12,161 nt of DNA from CAISDH01 sp964398805. Lineage in GTDB: Archaea; Micrarchaeota; Micrarchaeia; Micrarchaeales; Micrarchaeaceae. Location: assembly GCA_964398805.1 (NCBI GenBank), contig CAYNNI010000057.1, positions 1 through 12,161 on the forward strand. The letters run 5' to 3'. Below are positions 1 through 6,612 of the stretch, piece after piece. The stretch's first letter is position 1. Every line of letters starts with the position of its first letter. The notes under the pieces are model-generated. The model saw only the letters and a list, made by a program, of their open reading frames with translations, made no database searches and was not told the DNA's origin. A program made the translations under genes and the position numbers.

Positions 1-540
1 ACGTTCTCCACTCCCGCAGGCAGCTACTCCTACTCGATAGCGAACCAGGTGGTGAGCAGCGCGACCTACGTGCCCAATCCGTCGAGCGGGTCCGCAAGCG
101 CAGGGAGCACGGTTTCTACGCTGTTCAGGCCGCCGTCAGGCGCCTGCGCGATATCCCTCAGCAACACGCTCATACTGTTCGGGGGCGCAACCAGCGTGGC
201 GCTCGGCTCGAACTCGCCCGTAGCGAACACTGTCGTCGATACGAACTCCGGAGGCTCGTCGCCTGCCAACATACTCATATACGGCAGCAACTGGGTCATA
301 CCAGCAACGCCTACCGCCAACTTCCTGGTCACGAACACCGTGTGGGACTTCTCGTCGCATACGGGCTCTGTCGTGGGCAACCAGCTGCAGCTCAGCGTCG
401 TGGACACCCAGGTGCAAATAGCAGGCGGCAGCAGCACGAACCTCTACTTCGGCATGAACGTGCCTCTTGCTGCGACCGGCAACACCATAGTGCCGGCAGG
501 AACGTACACACAGACCATAACGATAGAGGGAAGCTGCTGA
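1..540 (+). CDS. Secreted surface/adhesin-like protein, 3' end (5' truncated)
   Basis: The frame is open from the first base of the window, so only the last 179 codons of a longer gene are visible. The product is rich in Ser, Thr, Gly, Ala and Asn with almost no charged residues, as expected for an exported archaeal surface or S-layer-type protein. It begins with a Tyr/Ser-rich stretch and a segment of the form TYVPNPSSGSASAGST, a composition common in repetitive DPANN cell-surface proteins. A following domain of about 130 residues is bracketed by two cysteines, one in GACAIS near codon 49 and one as the very last residue, suggesting a disulfide-closed beta domain. No membrane anchor is seen in the visible part. 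The next gene starts 16 nt downstream and may be co-transcribed. The exact family is not recognised. Confidence 0.75.
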   Translation, partial: TFSTPAGSYSYSIANQVVSSATYVPNPSSGSASAGSTVSTLFRPPSGACAISLSNTLILFGGATSVALGSNSPVANTVVDTNSGGSSPANILIYGSNWVIPATPTANFLVTNTVWDFSSHTGSVVGNQLQLSVVDTQVQIAGGSSTNLYFGMNVPLAATGNTIVPAGTYTQTITIEGSC

Positions 541-546
541 TCCGCT

Positions 547-551
547 AGGTG
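547..551 (+). promoter_or_regulatory. Shine-Dalgarno site of the gene at 557
   Basis: AGGTG lies exactly 5 nt before the ATG at 557. The same GTG-N5-ATG arrangement recurs before nine other starts in the window, which supports this start. Confidence 0.6.
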
Positions 552-556
552 CATTA

Positions 557-1315
557 ATGAGGCTTACTAGTCTCGGGCTTGCAGCAGTCATCGCCATCGT
601 GGCTCTCGCCTTCGGCTTGCATCTCGCAGGCGCGCAGTTCGGCGAAGCCGCAGGCCAGCCCCATCTCGTTGTGCCTATAGGCGGCAGCAACTCCACGGAG
701 ATAACGCTGATAAACTACGACTTCAACGAGTCCGTGACCTTCGTGGTCGCGAGCCCGAAATTCAAGCCGGACAACGCCTCAGATGCGAACTACACCCTGC
801 CCGTGGCGGTCGTTACCCCGATGAGCGGCACGATACCGCCCAGGAGCGACCTGAAGGTGAACCTTACAGTGTACGTGCCGTACTTCAACAGCAAGGCGGG
901 CGTCTCGTGGAGCGGAATACTCGAGTTCATCGAGACCTCCAATTCGGCTTCAGGCTCCAGCGGCGCGGTAGTGCGCGGCGGGCTTGCCAAGATAGTGGGC
1001 GTGCTCGCAGTGAAGCCAGCGCTGCCGTTCTTCTACATCTCCGTGGGCATCGCTGTCGTGGCTATCGCGGCCGCTATAGCGCTGCTTCTCAGGACTCAAA
1101 AGCTCAGGACCGTATTGGCTGCGGTTACCCGCGCCCCGGCACCGTCAAGGGCTGCCGCCCGAGGCCGCAGAAGGGTTTCCGCGCGCCCAAGGGCGCACAG
1201 GCGGCGCCGCGCAGCGCCGCGCAGGTCCAGGACCGTGAGGACCGCGAGGCGGCGCAGCGCAAGGAGGAGCACCACCCGCAGCGCAAGGAGCACCACCAGG
1301 CGAAGGCGCAGGTAG
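557..1315 (+). CDS. Membrane-anchored surface protein with Arg-rich cytoplasmic tail
   Basis: 252 residues. A signal peptide spans about residues 1-26 (hydrophobic core LGLAAVIAIVALAFGLHLAGA). An extracellular beta-rich region follows at about 35-153 with five N-glycosylation sequons (N45, N57, N73, N78, N102). One transmembrane helix lies at about 156-178. The C-terminal 72 residues are presumably cytoplasmic and contain 29 Arg, one Lys and no acidic residue, with Ser/Thr/Ala between, resembling histone-like tails that bind nucleic acid. The +1-shifted frame is also open to 1350 and would give a His/Glu/Lys-rich tail instead, so a sequencing frameshift near 1090-1200 is possible. The Arg frame stops 3 nt before the convergent priS stop, whereas the other would overlap it, so I prefer the Arg frame. 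Family not recognised. Confidence 0.75.
   Translation: MRLTSLGLAAVIAIVALAFGLHLAGAQFGEAAGQPHLVVPIGGSNSTEITLINYDFNESVTFVVASPKFKPDNASDANYTLPVAVVTPMSGTIPPRSDLKVNLTVYVPYFNSKAGVSWSGILEFIETSNSASGSSGAVVRGGLAKIVGVLAVKPALPFFYISVGIAVVAIAAAIALLLRTQKLRTVLAAVTRAPAPSRAAARGRRRVSARPRAHRRRRAAPRRSRTVRTARRRSARRSTTRSARSTTRRRRR
1253..1297 (+). repeat. Two-copy tandem repeat in the Arg-rich tail
   Basis: Units at 1253-1276 (24 bp) and 1277-1297 (21 bp) both start CGCAGCGCAAGGAG and end CACCACC; they differ only by one 3-bp GAG. They encode the repeated Arg-Ser-Ala-Arg/Ser-Thr-Thr pattern of the tail. Replication slippage in whole codons is the simple explanation. Confidence 0.7.
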
Positions 1316-1318
1316 CAT

Positions 1319-2485
1319 TCAAAGCAGCGATGCAAGCCTCTTCAGCATGAGGTATGCGGCGGCGTAAACCGGCAGTTCAGGCTTCGCATTGTCGTAGGGC
1401 CCGAACTGCTCCCCGTTCATGGTAAACGCAGGCACCTTCTGCGCCGAGATGCGCACGCTCCCCTTCCTGAACGCTATCGCCTCTTTCATCGGGTCGAAGC
1501 CGTCCAGCGCAGCGACGGAGCCAAGCTTCCTCGCAACGAGCCCAGTGTCGCCGTGTATAGAGTTGGGCAGCCTTATCAGGTGGTACATGTTGCTGGTGAC
1601 ATTCCTGTCTATGGAGCTGCTCTGCCCTATCGCTATGCCCTTGAGGGCGTTGCTCCAGAACTCCGCCTTGTGGGGTATGCGCACCTTGTCCCAATTGCCT
1701 GTCGTGATTCCGAGTATGATGTCGGCGCGCTTCCTGTAGAGCATGCCGGCGTAGCTCTTCTCTATGCCCATTTCCATAAGCGCGCCCGCGCCCTTGTTCA
1801 GCGCGGATATGACCGCGTTCGCTAGCTTCCCTCCCCAGCCCGCGTCCGTGGGCTTCGGACCGTCGAGCCTCTCTCCGCGCTTGAGGAACGTGCTGCCCAG
1901 CGCGGGAAAGAAGGCCTCGAGATTTATGCCCTTTCCTGCGATGTAGTCCGCTATGCCCTTCTTGGCGTTGGCGTCGAGGCCGTGCACAAGCTCGTTCGAA
2001 ACGTGCACGTGGTATCCGCGGTTTCCGCTGAAGTTCACCGCAATCTCGTTCGGCGAGAGGCCGAAGTCGGGCACTAGGAACTCCTCGATGAGCCTGAGCG
2101 TCTGTACCTTCACAGCATCAAGGCACTTCGCGCACACCCAGCCTTCGCCGTGCTCCCTCTTGCATTCTAGCCGTATGTCGCTGGCGTCGAGGTCGAAAAC
2201 GAGCTCCGAGCCCAGCAGGCCCTTGCTCTCCATCGGCCTGCCCGCGGGCCTCTGGTACTCCGCGCTAGAGTATGAGATGAATGGCGGGGCTTTCGCAGCG
2301 AGGTACTCCCTCAGCGTGCCCGCATCGCGGAACTCGCAGTGCCTGAACGCTATCTTCTTCTCGAAATCGCCGAAGCCAAACTCCCTGCGCGCCACATTTG
2401 GAGGCGCGATGCCCTCCGCCGCCACGCCTCGGTAGTAGTCTCTGAGCAGGTTTCCCACGAAGAGCGCGGACTTGTTGTCCAGCAT
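1319..2485 (-). CDS. priS: DNA primase, catalytic small subunit PriS
   Basis: 388 residues, about the usual length for archaeal PriS. It is the catalytic subunit of the AEP-family (archaeo-eukaryotic) primase that makes primers for replication, working with PriL, which is not in this window. Family signatures are in the right order: RREFGFG near 33-39; the metal-binding acidic motif FDLD (D98, D100); a zinc-binding cluster C108, possibly H112, C118 and C121; the nucleotide-binding SGNRGYHVHV motif at 153-162; and the third acidic site D293 followed by HLIRLPNSIHGDTGL (302-316). All catalytic residues appear intact, so it should be active. It is a stand-alone gene, convergent with the Arg-tail gene (3-nt gap). 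GGTG lies 2 nt before the ATG. The next gene upstream on this strand is vapC. Confidence 0.96.
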   Translation of the reverse strand: MLDNKSALFVGNLLRDYYRGVAAEGIAPPNVARREFGFGDFEKKIAFRHCEFRDAGTLREYLAAKAPPFISYSSAEYQRPAGRPMESKGLLGSELVFDLDASDIRLECKREHGEGWVCAKCLDAVKVQTLRLIEEFLVPDFGLSPNEIAVNFSGNRGYHVHVSNELVHGLDANAKKGIADYIAGKGINLEAFFPALGSTFLKRGERLDGPKPTDAGWGGKLANAVISALNKGAGALMEMGIEKSYAGMLYRKRADIILGITTGNWDKVRIPHKAEFWSNALKGIAIGQSSSIDRNVTSNMYHLIRLPNSIHGDTGLVARKLGSVAALDGFDPMKEAIAFRKGSVRISAQKVPAFTMNGEQFGPYDNAKPELPVYAAAYLMLKRLASLL

Positions 2486-2510
2486 TGCACCGATACCTAT
2501 GCTGCGAAAA

Positions 2511-2519
2511 GGATAATAT
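2511..2519 (-). promoter_or_regulatory. Probable TATA box for priS
   Basis: On the minus strand this reads CATATTATC, about 30 bp before the priS ATG, with the purine-rich GAAAGG just upstream as a possible BRE. The spacing implies a very short leader. An AGCGG/CCGCT and a GGCGG/CCGCC inverted repeat lie further upstream (2527-2559). Confidence 0.45.
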
Positions 2520-2559
2520 GCCTTTCAGCGGCGGAAGTAGTTTGACCGCTGCAGCCGCC

Positions 2560-2571
2560 TATAAATTTATA
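2560..2571. promoter_or_regulatory. 12-bp perfect palindrome TATAAATTTATA
   Basis: A perfect AT-only palindrome lies between the vapC stop (2579) and the priS promoter. It could be a symmetrical TATA element, part of a transcription stop for vapBC, or chance in AT-rich DNA. No start codon is placed to use it on the plus strand, so function is uncertain. Confidence 0.3.
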
Positions 2572-2578
2572 CCCTCCC

Positions 2579-2956
2579 CTAAAGAATGTCTGCGCTTGGG
2601 ATGCCCTTAAAATCAAGATCCTTTGTGAGTATCCTCAAATCGTATCTCAAACTCGTAGCTAGGATGAAAGAGTCTAACATTCCCCATTTCTTTTCAGTTT
2701 TCTTTCTTTCGAGATTCAACCTGCCCGCGAGGACCGCCATCTCCTTGTCTAGCCGAATTACTATGCTGGTTTTTTCTACCATATCTATGAAGGCGTTCGG
2801 TTCCAGCCTTTCTTTCAGAGCCCAATTAACAATGTCTGATAAAGTCGAAATGCCCGTGTAGCATCTTTCCGCAGCCAAAAGCCGTTCAACCTTCCTGCCC
2901 CTCTCAGTTCCTATAAATAATTCTATCCATGCAGATGTATCTAATAAAGTGGGCAT
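2579..2956 (-). CDS. vapC: VapC-type PIN-domain toxin ribonuclease
   Basis: 125 residues, the normal size for VapC toxins, which are Mg2+-dependent RNases that block translation. Numbered from this start, the N-terminal LLDTSAWIELF gives the first PIN acidic residue (D6). STLSDIVNWALKE supplies the second site, as D41 rather than the more usual Glu (E49 is an alternative). WGMLDSFILATSLRYDLRILTKDLDF gives the third (D95) and fourth (D113/D115). The ATG at 2956 is chosen because GGTG sits exactly 5 nt before it and the PIN fold begins at once. A GTG at 2962, overlapping the antitoxin stop, would add two residues. It follows the AbrB-type antitoxin gene directly (2 nt after its stop), as in a VapBC operon. 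The pair is visibly AT-richer than the genes around it, suggesting acquisition by transfer. Confidence 0.92.
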   Translation of the reverse strand: MPTLLDTSAWIELFIGTERGRKVERLLAAERCYTGISTLSDIVNWALKERLEPNAFIDMVEKTSIVIRLDKEMAVLAGRLNLERKKTEKKWGMLDSFILATSLRYDLRILTKDLDFKGIPSADIL

Positions 2957-2958
2957 CG

Positions 2959-3180
2959 TCACACCCTATCTGCATGCTCTCTTCTAAACGGTCCGGCGCC
3001 TTTAGCCAGTCCGAAGGCCTTTTCTATCAGATCTATTCTTTGTTTCTTTAGCAAAGCAATCTCCACATCATCGCCTATCTTGAGTCGGGTTCTTTTGATT
3101 ATCCTTTTGGGTATTAGGACGCCGAAGGATGTTCCGACCCGCCTTAGCTTGGCCATAAATACCTGTTCGGTTTCTTCCAT
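2959..3180 (-). CDS. vapB: AbrB/SpoVT-type antitoxin (VapB)
   Basis: 73 residues, typical for an antitoxin. The N-terminal half is a swapped-hairpin AbrB DNA-binding domain: LRRVGTSFGVLIPKRIIKRTRLKIGDDVEI at about 12-41, with the usual Arg/Val/Gly/Pro pattern. The C-terminal KAFGLAKGAGPFRREHADRV is the flexible part expected to wrap the VapC active site. It heads the toxin-antitoxin operon and should repress its own promoter with VapC bound. The ATG at 3180 is supported by TGTG exactly 5 nt upstream; an internal ATG at 3156 is a less likely start. The antitoxin class is clear; the VapB name rests on its pairing with VapC. Confidence 0.9.
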   Translation of the reverse strand: MEETEQVFMAKLRRVGTSFGVLIPKRIIKRTRLKIGDDVEIALLKKQRIDLIEKAFGLAKGAGPFRREHADRV

Positions 3181-3188
3181 CAGAACAC

Positions 3189-3220
3189 ATTATAATCTAT
3201 TATAATAAGATACTTAAGCA
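3189..3220 (-). promoter_or_regulatory. AT-rich promoter/operator of the vapBC pair
   Basis: Just upstream of the antitoxin start the octamer ATTATAAT occurs twice in direct repeat (3189-3196 and 3199-3206), exactly 10 bp apart, about one helical turn. TATA-like sequences here (minus-strand TTATTATA, or CTTAAGTA a little further up) would place transcription at or just before the ATG at 3180. The phased repeat is a plausible autoregulatory operator for the AbrB-type antitoxin. That role is inference. Confidence 0.5.
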
Positions 3221-3307
3221 TATCCCTGGCAAGAAGCCCAACACAAGCCACTTAAAATCAGGCTTAATGAGCAAAACCCCATCATACGCCTGACCCTCCC
3301 TAGACAC

Positions 3308-3363
3308 CATATATCCAGGTAAACTAATATTTAAATACTTATACTATCATATACTCAGGTAAA
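3308..3363 (+). repeat. Direct repeat flanking the operon promoter
   Basis: CATATATCCAGGTAAA (3308-3323) and CATATACTCAGGTAAA (3348-3363) match at 14 of 16 positions and start exactly 40 bp apart. One copy is upstream of the TATA box and the other falls at the predicted transcription start, as expected for paired sites of a repressor, possibly looped. The rest of the 3181-3378 gap holds only the two promoters and a weak inverted repeat (TCAGGC 3258-3263 / GCCTGA 3288-3293). Confidence 0.6.
3329..3342 (+). promoter_or_regulatory. TATA box of the type IV secretion-like operon
   Basis: ATTTAAATACTTAT is a good archaeal TATA element about 45 bp before the ATG at 3379. Transcription would start near 3360, leaving a leader of about 18 nt that contains the GGTG ribosome-binding site (3370-3373). 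It sits between the two copies of the direct repeat. Confidence 0.6.
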
Positions 3364-3378
3364 TCAACTGGTGCTCGA

Positions 3379-3747
3379 ATGAACGGAATTGCCTTCAACG
3401 TCTCTCGGCTTCTAAGATACGTGAAGTACCTAATGCCTCTCTTAGTTCTCACGCTCTTTGCGCGGAGTGCATACGCCGCACCGCGGCTTGTCACCCAGCT
3501 GGACAACATCAAGCTCATACTCTCTGAGGTGGGTCCCGCCCTGAGCGCGGTGCTCTTCGTGGTCGCGGGCATCTTCTACGCAATAGGTCAGATGCTGCCC
3601 CCAGACAAGAAGGCGAACTTCCACACCGCAGCGATAAACATAATCATAGGCGCAGTCGTGGTCGGCGTGCTGAGCGTGGCATCTACCTCGCTTGCGTTGG
3701 CGTCGACGCAGCTTCTGAGCAACTTCACGGTATCAAACTCGGTATGA
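3379..3747 (+). CDS. TrbC/VirB2-like conjugative pilin
   Basis: 122 residues. A signal peptide (basic SRLLRYVKY, hydrophobic core, then ARSAYA) predicts cleavage after about residue 33, leaving a mature protein of about 89 residues. This consists of two hydrophobic helices (about 53-71 and 84-107) joined by a short polar loop, QMLPPDKKANFH. That architecture, with GAVVVG in the second helix, is typical of VirB2/TrbC pilins and of the archaeal CedA1-type pilins. Such pilins form the pilus or channel tube of conjugation-type machines. It is the first gene of the nine-gene operon, directly before a VirB6-like protein, which is the expected company. The ATG has GGTG 5 nt upstream. The family call rests on architecture and context, not on a diagnostic catalytic residue. 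Confidence 0.72.
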   Translation: MNGIAFNVSRLLRYVKYLMPLLVLTLFARSAYAAPRLVTQLDNIKLILSEVGPALSAVLFVVAGIFYAIGQMLPPDKKANFHTAAINIIIGAVVVGVLSVASTSLALASTQLLSNFTVSNSV

Positions 3748-3751
3748 GGTG
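3746..3751 (+). promoter_or_regulatory. Strong Shine-Dalgarno site deciding the start at 3757
   Basis: GAGGTG ends 5 nt before the ATG at 3757. A GTG codon at 3751 in the same frame lies inside this site and is therefore unlikely to be the start. The string GGTGTGCTTATG recurs identically before rpl15e (11237-11248). Confidence 0.7.
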
Positions 3752-3756
3752 TGCTT

Positions 3757-4785
3757 ATGCTTCTAGACGCTGGCGTCTACGCTGTCGCAGTCGATCTCAT
3801 AGCGATAATGCTTTCCGTTTCTGGAATTGCGCTAGGCCTGGGCGTAGCCACGGGCGAGAAAAGGCTCAGGGAGTTCGGCGCGTCTGAGCTGCAGCAGGCC
3901 ATTCTCAACGGAGCAATCGTCGGCGCCATCGTGTTCTCGCTCGGAGGCAATGGCATTATCGCCGCTCTAATCAACGGCGTAACGTCCAACTCGCAACTTG
4001 AGGCGTCATGCCAGGGCTTCATGGGCAGCAACTATGCGCTCTGCTTTGCGTACAACTATCTTGTGGGTCCCGGCACGGTCGGCATAAACGGCGTTTCCTA
4101 TCTTCCGCTTGCGGAAACCGCTCTGGGCGTCCTTGCGGGGACCGCAGGAGTGTATGTCTCCCTCGGCGCTCTCGGAGCGGTCAGCATGGGCAACGGCATC
4201 CTTGGCGTGAGCCTTGGAGGAATGATAAATCCAATACTCTCCCAGCTCGGCTACCTTCTAGGTGCCATTGGGGCGTCGATAGTGAGCATAGAGGCGCAGG
4301 GCATACTCCTCAAGTTTGTCGCGCTAACGGCGATGCAGGTGCTGCTTCCTGTGGGCATGGTGCTGCGGATTGCGTACGTCACCAGGCGCCTCGGGGGAGC
4401 CATCATGGCCATGGCGATAGGGCTTTTTGCAGTGCTCCCTCTCACTTACGTGCTCAACGCGGAACTCGTCGCCAGCTATTCGAGCGCGTTGAACAGCACG
4501 ACCATGGGCGCTTTCAAACTCAACACGAGCAGCATAGCCAGCGGAATATCGGGCGGCTTCCAGCAGTTCAACGCCTCTAATCCGTCGCGCATCCCCGAGA
4601 TTCTCAACGGCATCCTCTCCCTGCTCGAAGGCTTCGTCTGGCAGGCGCTGAATCTCGTCGCGCAACTCGTGATAGAGGTTTTCTTCCTTCCCGTGTTAAG
4701 CCTGGTGCTCACCGCCATATCCATAAGGGAGCTGGCCAGGGTCCTGGGTTCTGAGGTGAGCTTCGGGAGGCTGTACATCATGTGA
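3757..4785 (+). CDS. Polytopic VirB6/TrbL/CedA-like inner-membrane channel protein
   Basis: 342 residues, almost entirely hydrophobic, with about six to eight membrane segments: about 8-30, 44-75, 115-140, 150-175, 183-206, 213-235 and 290-320. A short loop carries two cysteines (C85, C96) that could form an external disulfide. A polar loop at about 236-285 holds N-glycosylation sequons (N246, N256, N272), so it is probably outside the cell. The block LLPVGMVLRIAYVTRRLGG then hydrophobic LFAVLPLTYVL, and the C-terminal SIRELARVLGSE, resemble from memory the uncharacterised archaeal proteins that sit beside HerA/VirB4 genes. VirB6 and TrbL proteins form the membrane conduit of type IV secretion systems. 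The position between pilin and VirB4-like genes fits this. The start was set by the GAGGTG site. Confidence 0.65.
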   Translation: MLLDAGVYAVAVDLIAIMLSVSGIALGLGVATGEKRLREFGASELQQAILNGAIVGAIVFSLGGNGIIAALINGVTSNSQLEASCQGFMGSNYALCFAYNYLVGPGTVGINGVSYLPLAETALGVLAGTAGVYVSLGALGAVSMGNGILGVSLGGMINPILSQLGYLLGAIGASIVSIEAQGILLKFVALTAMQVLLPVGMVLRIAYVTRRLGGAIMAMAIGLFAVLPLTYVLNAELVASYSSALNSTTMGAFKLNTSSIASGISGGFQQFNASNPSRIPEILNGILSLLEGFVWQALNLVAQLVIEVFFLPVLSLVLTAISIRELARVLGSEVSFGRLYIM

Positions 4786-4789
4786 TTGC

Positions 4790-5518
4790 ATGAACGCATG
4801 GCTCCTATATGCGCTGCTCGCGCTCTCGCTGCTGCTCACAATCGCCAGTATGGCTACGCTCAACCCCGCGCTCATAGCAGCAAGCACAGCATTTGTGTTT
4901 GCGGTCGCGCTGCTGTGCAGGATGTGGTACATCATCGAAGCGGCCGTATTCAGGCACACGCACATTGTGGAGATATTCTCGGGATACGAACTCAGCGGAT
5001 CGCGCGAGACTGCGGTTAGGAAGCTCCACGGAGCGTTCACTGCTACCGCGGCAGCGCAGCTGCCAATCAACGCGAAGAATGGCATCACCAGGGAAAAGAT
5101 CGAGGAACTGGTGCAGCGCAGCCATTCGCCGTTCAAGTTCGTGCTGCAGGTGGAGCGCCTCGGCGCGAAGAGGCTAATGAACGAGATGCAGACCCGGCTG
5201 AGCATGAAGAGGCTGGCTCTTTCCAGGATTGACACCTCAAGCTCAAGAGGCAGGGCCAAATCGGACTCGCTAGGGAAGGAGATCCAGGAGCTAGAAGACG
5301 AGCTTTCTATCTTGCGCGCGAGCGCACCCATGAGGCTCAGGAATTACCTGATGACAAGCGCCATGTCGGATAGCAGGTTTTCCGCCTCGGACCGCGCGCT
5401 TACGCAGTTAAAAGATCTTGCGAACAGGTTCGGCGTGCTTCTGGGCGCTGAGCCCGTGCTGCTTTCTGGTGCAGAGCTCCTGAGCCTGCTCGAGCTCGAC
5501 TCAACGATGATGGAATGA
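4790..5518 (+). CDS. Two-TM protein with a VirB4 N-terminal-domain-like cytoplasmic part
   Basis: 242 residues. Two adjacent transmembrane helices lie at about 4-22 and 27-46. A largely helical cytoplasmic region follows, with a charged, coiled-coil-like stretch at about 118-176 (VERLGAKRLMNEMQ ... LGKEIQELEDELSIL). The end, with NYLMTSAMSDS, a helix, RFGVLLG and LLSGAELLSLLE, resembles the last part of the N-terminal domain of VirB4/TraC ATPases, which is usually followed by the ATPase domain in the same chain. Here the ATPase domain is the next gene, overlapping by ATGA. The two-TM start recalls VirB3, which is sometimes fused to VirB4. I infer a VirB3-VirB4N-like membrane anchor for the ATPase. 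The resemblance is by pattern and needs a profile search. TGTG lies 5 nt before the ATG. Confidence 0.55.
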   Translation: MNAWLLYALLALSLLLTIASMATLNPALIAASTAFVFAVALLCRMWYIIEAAVFRHTHIVEIFSGYELSGSRETAVRKLHGAFTATAAAQLPINAKNGITREKIEELVQRSHSPFKFVLQVERLGAKRLMNEMQTRLSMKRLALSRIDTSSSRGRAKSDSLGKEIQELEDELSILRASAPMRLRNYLMTSAMSDSRFSASDRALTQLKDLANRFGVLLGAEPVLLSGAELLSLLELDSTMME

Positions 5519-6612
5519 GATTCGGCACTAACTCAAACGCTCAACGCACAAGCATGCTTATCTGCCCTGAGGGCGCGTCGGAACCCTGCTTTGAGAACAC
5601 AGCAGGCATTTACTTGGGCATGACCGCGATTTATGGGACGCCCTTCTTCCTCGATTCCAGAAGGCTCCTGAACCCTCATGTGGCTGCCCTTGGCATGTCT
5701 GGCTCAGGAAAGAGCTATTTCCTGAAGAGCATCGCCGCAAGGAGCGCGCTCTGCTGCAACACCAACGTGTTCGTGCTGGACTGGACGGGCGAGTATCACG
5801 ACGTCATCTCTTTCCTCGGCGGCAGCGCCCTCGATCCGCACCTCGCGCTCTCATCTTCCGAGAGGCTCTTACACAGCGCAGTCTCGAGCGTTGAGCTCTC
5901 GCGTCTGAAGTGCGACTCCGAAAGAAGGCGTGCTGCCTCCGAGCTGCTGGACCTGGCGCTGGAGCAGATGCGCAGATCCTGCATAGACAAGGGCCTCAGG
6001 CAGATGATCGTTCTCGATGAGGCATGGCGGTTCATAGAGAGCTCTGCCGAAGTGCGCGCGATGTTCCGCGAAGGCAGAAAGTACGGTTTTGGCATCGTGA
6101 CCGCGACGCAGCTTGCGAGCGATGTAAGCAGGGAGATGCTTTCCAATTCCGCGTGCGTCGCGATCTTCAGGCTGCAGAGCGGTGCGGACTGCCGCCTCCT
6201 GCTGGAAACTGGGCTCCTCGACGAACGCGACAAGCAACTGGCGCAGCGGCTTCCCCAAGGCGCATGCATGCTCTCGCTAGCCGCAAGGGAAACAGAGGCG
6301 AACACAAAATTCCTCATCCCGCGCATCGACGGCGTCGATACGCGGCTGTACCATTTGATCGGAGATTTCATGCAAATAAGAATACAAGGCAGGGAGTTCC
6401 AGAGGATAACCGAGCAGCATTTCCGCAGCGTAGATACGCGGCTGCAGATAGAGGGCTACGCGACAAGCAACGACCGCGAGTTGGATGCGATCGCGTTCAT
6501 CCGGTTTCTGCTCAGCATCGACCTTGCCAGGGCCGAGGTAATGCCATACCTGCGCGCCCTCGGGATGCGCGACGTCGAAATGGTCGAGGCGTATGAGCGC
6601 GCGCAGCAGTAA
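5515..6612 (+). CDS. VirB4/HerA-type ATPase (motor domain only)
   Basis: 365 residues. The start runs straight into the segment that precedes Walker A in VirB4 proteins (GIYLGMTAIYGTPFFLDSRR, about 31-50). Walker A is GMSGSGKS (60-67). FVLDWTGEYHDV (86-97) matches the HerA-type second strand. Walker B is MIVLDEAW (164-171). TATQLASDVS (196-205) carries the sensor Gln. An extra helical region of about 75 residues follows the ATPase core. VirB4 ATPases power pilus assembly and transfer. They normally carry their own N-terminal domain, which is absent here and seems to be supplied by the preceding gene, whose stop overlaps this start (ATGA). The ATPase assignment is firm. Assignment to VirB4 rather than another HerA-clan member rests on motifs and context. 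Confidence 0.85.
   Translation: MRFGTNSNAQRTSMLICPEGASEPCFENTAGIYLGMTAIYGTPFFLDSRRLLNPHVAALGMSGSGKSYFLKSIAARSALCCNTNVFVLDWTGEYHDVISFLGGSALDPHLALSSSERLLHSAVSSVELSRLKCDSERRRAASELLDLALEQMRRSCIDKGLRQMIVLDEAWRFIESSAEVRAMFREGRKYGFGIVTATQLASDVSREMLSNSACVAIFRLQSGADCRLLLETGLLDERDKQLAQRLPQGACMLSLAARETEANTKFLIPRIDGVDTRLYHLIGDFMQIRIQGREFQRITEQHFRSVDTRLQIEGYATSNDRELDAIAFIRFLLSIDLARAEVMPYLRALGMRDVEMVEAYERAQQ

Noticed and set aside
3751..3756. GTG start for the VirB6-like gene
   Set aside because: This GTG is part of the GAGGTG ribosome-binding site of the ATG at 3757.
4696..5331. Long minus-strand open frame opposite the operon (also 136-696 and 5796-6371)
   Set aside because: High G+C at third positions keeps antisense frames open. 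The plus-strand frames have recognisable domains, ordered starts and overlaps; these do not.
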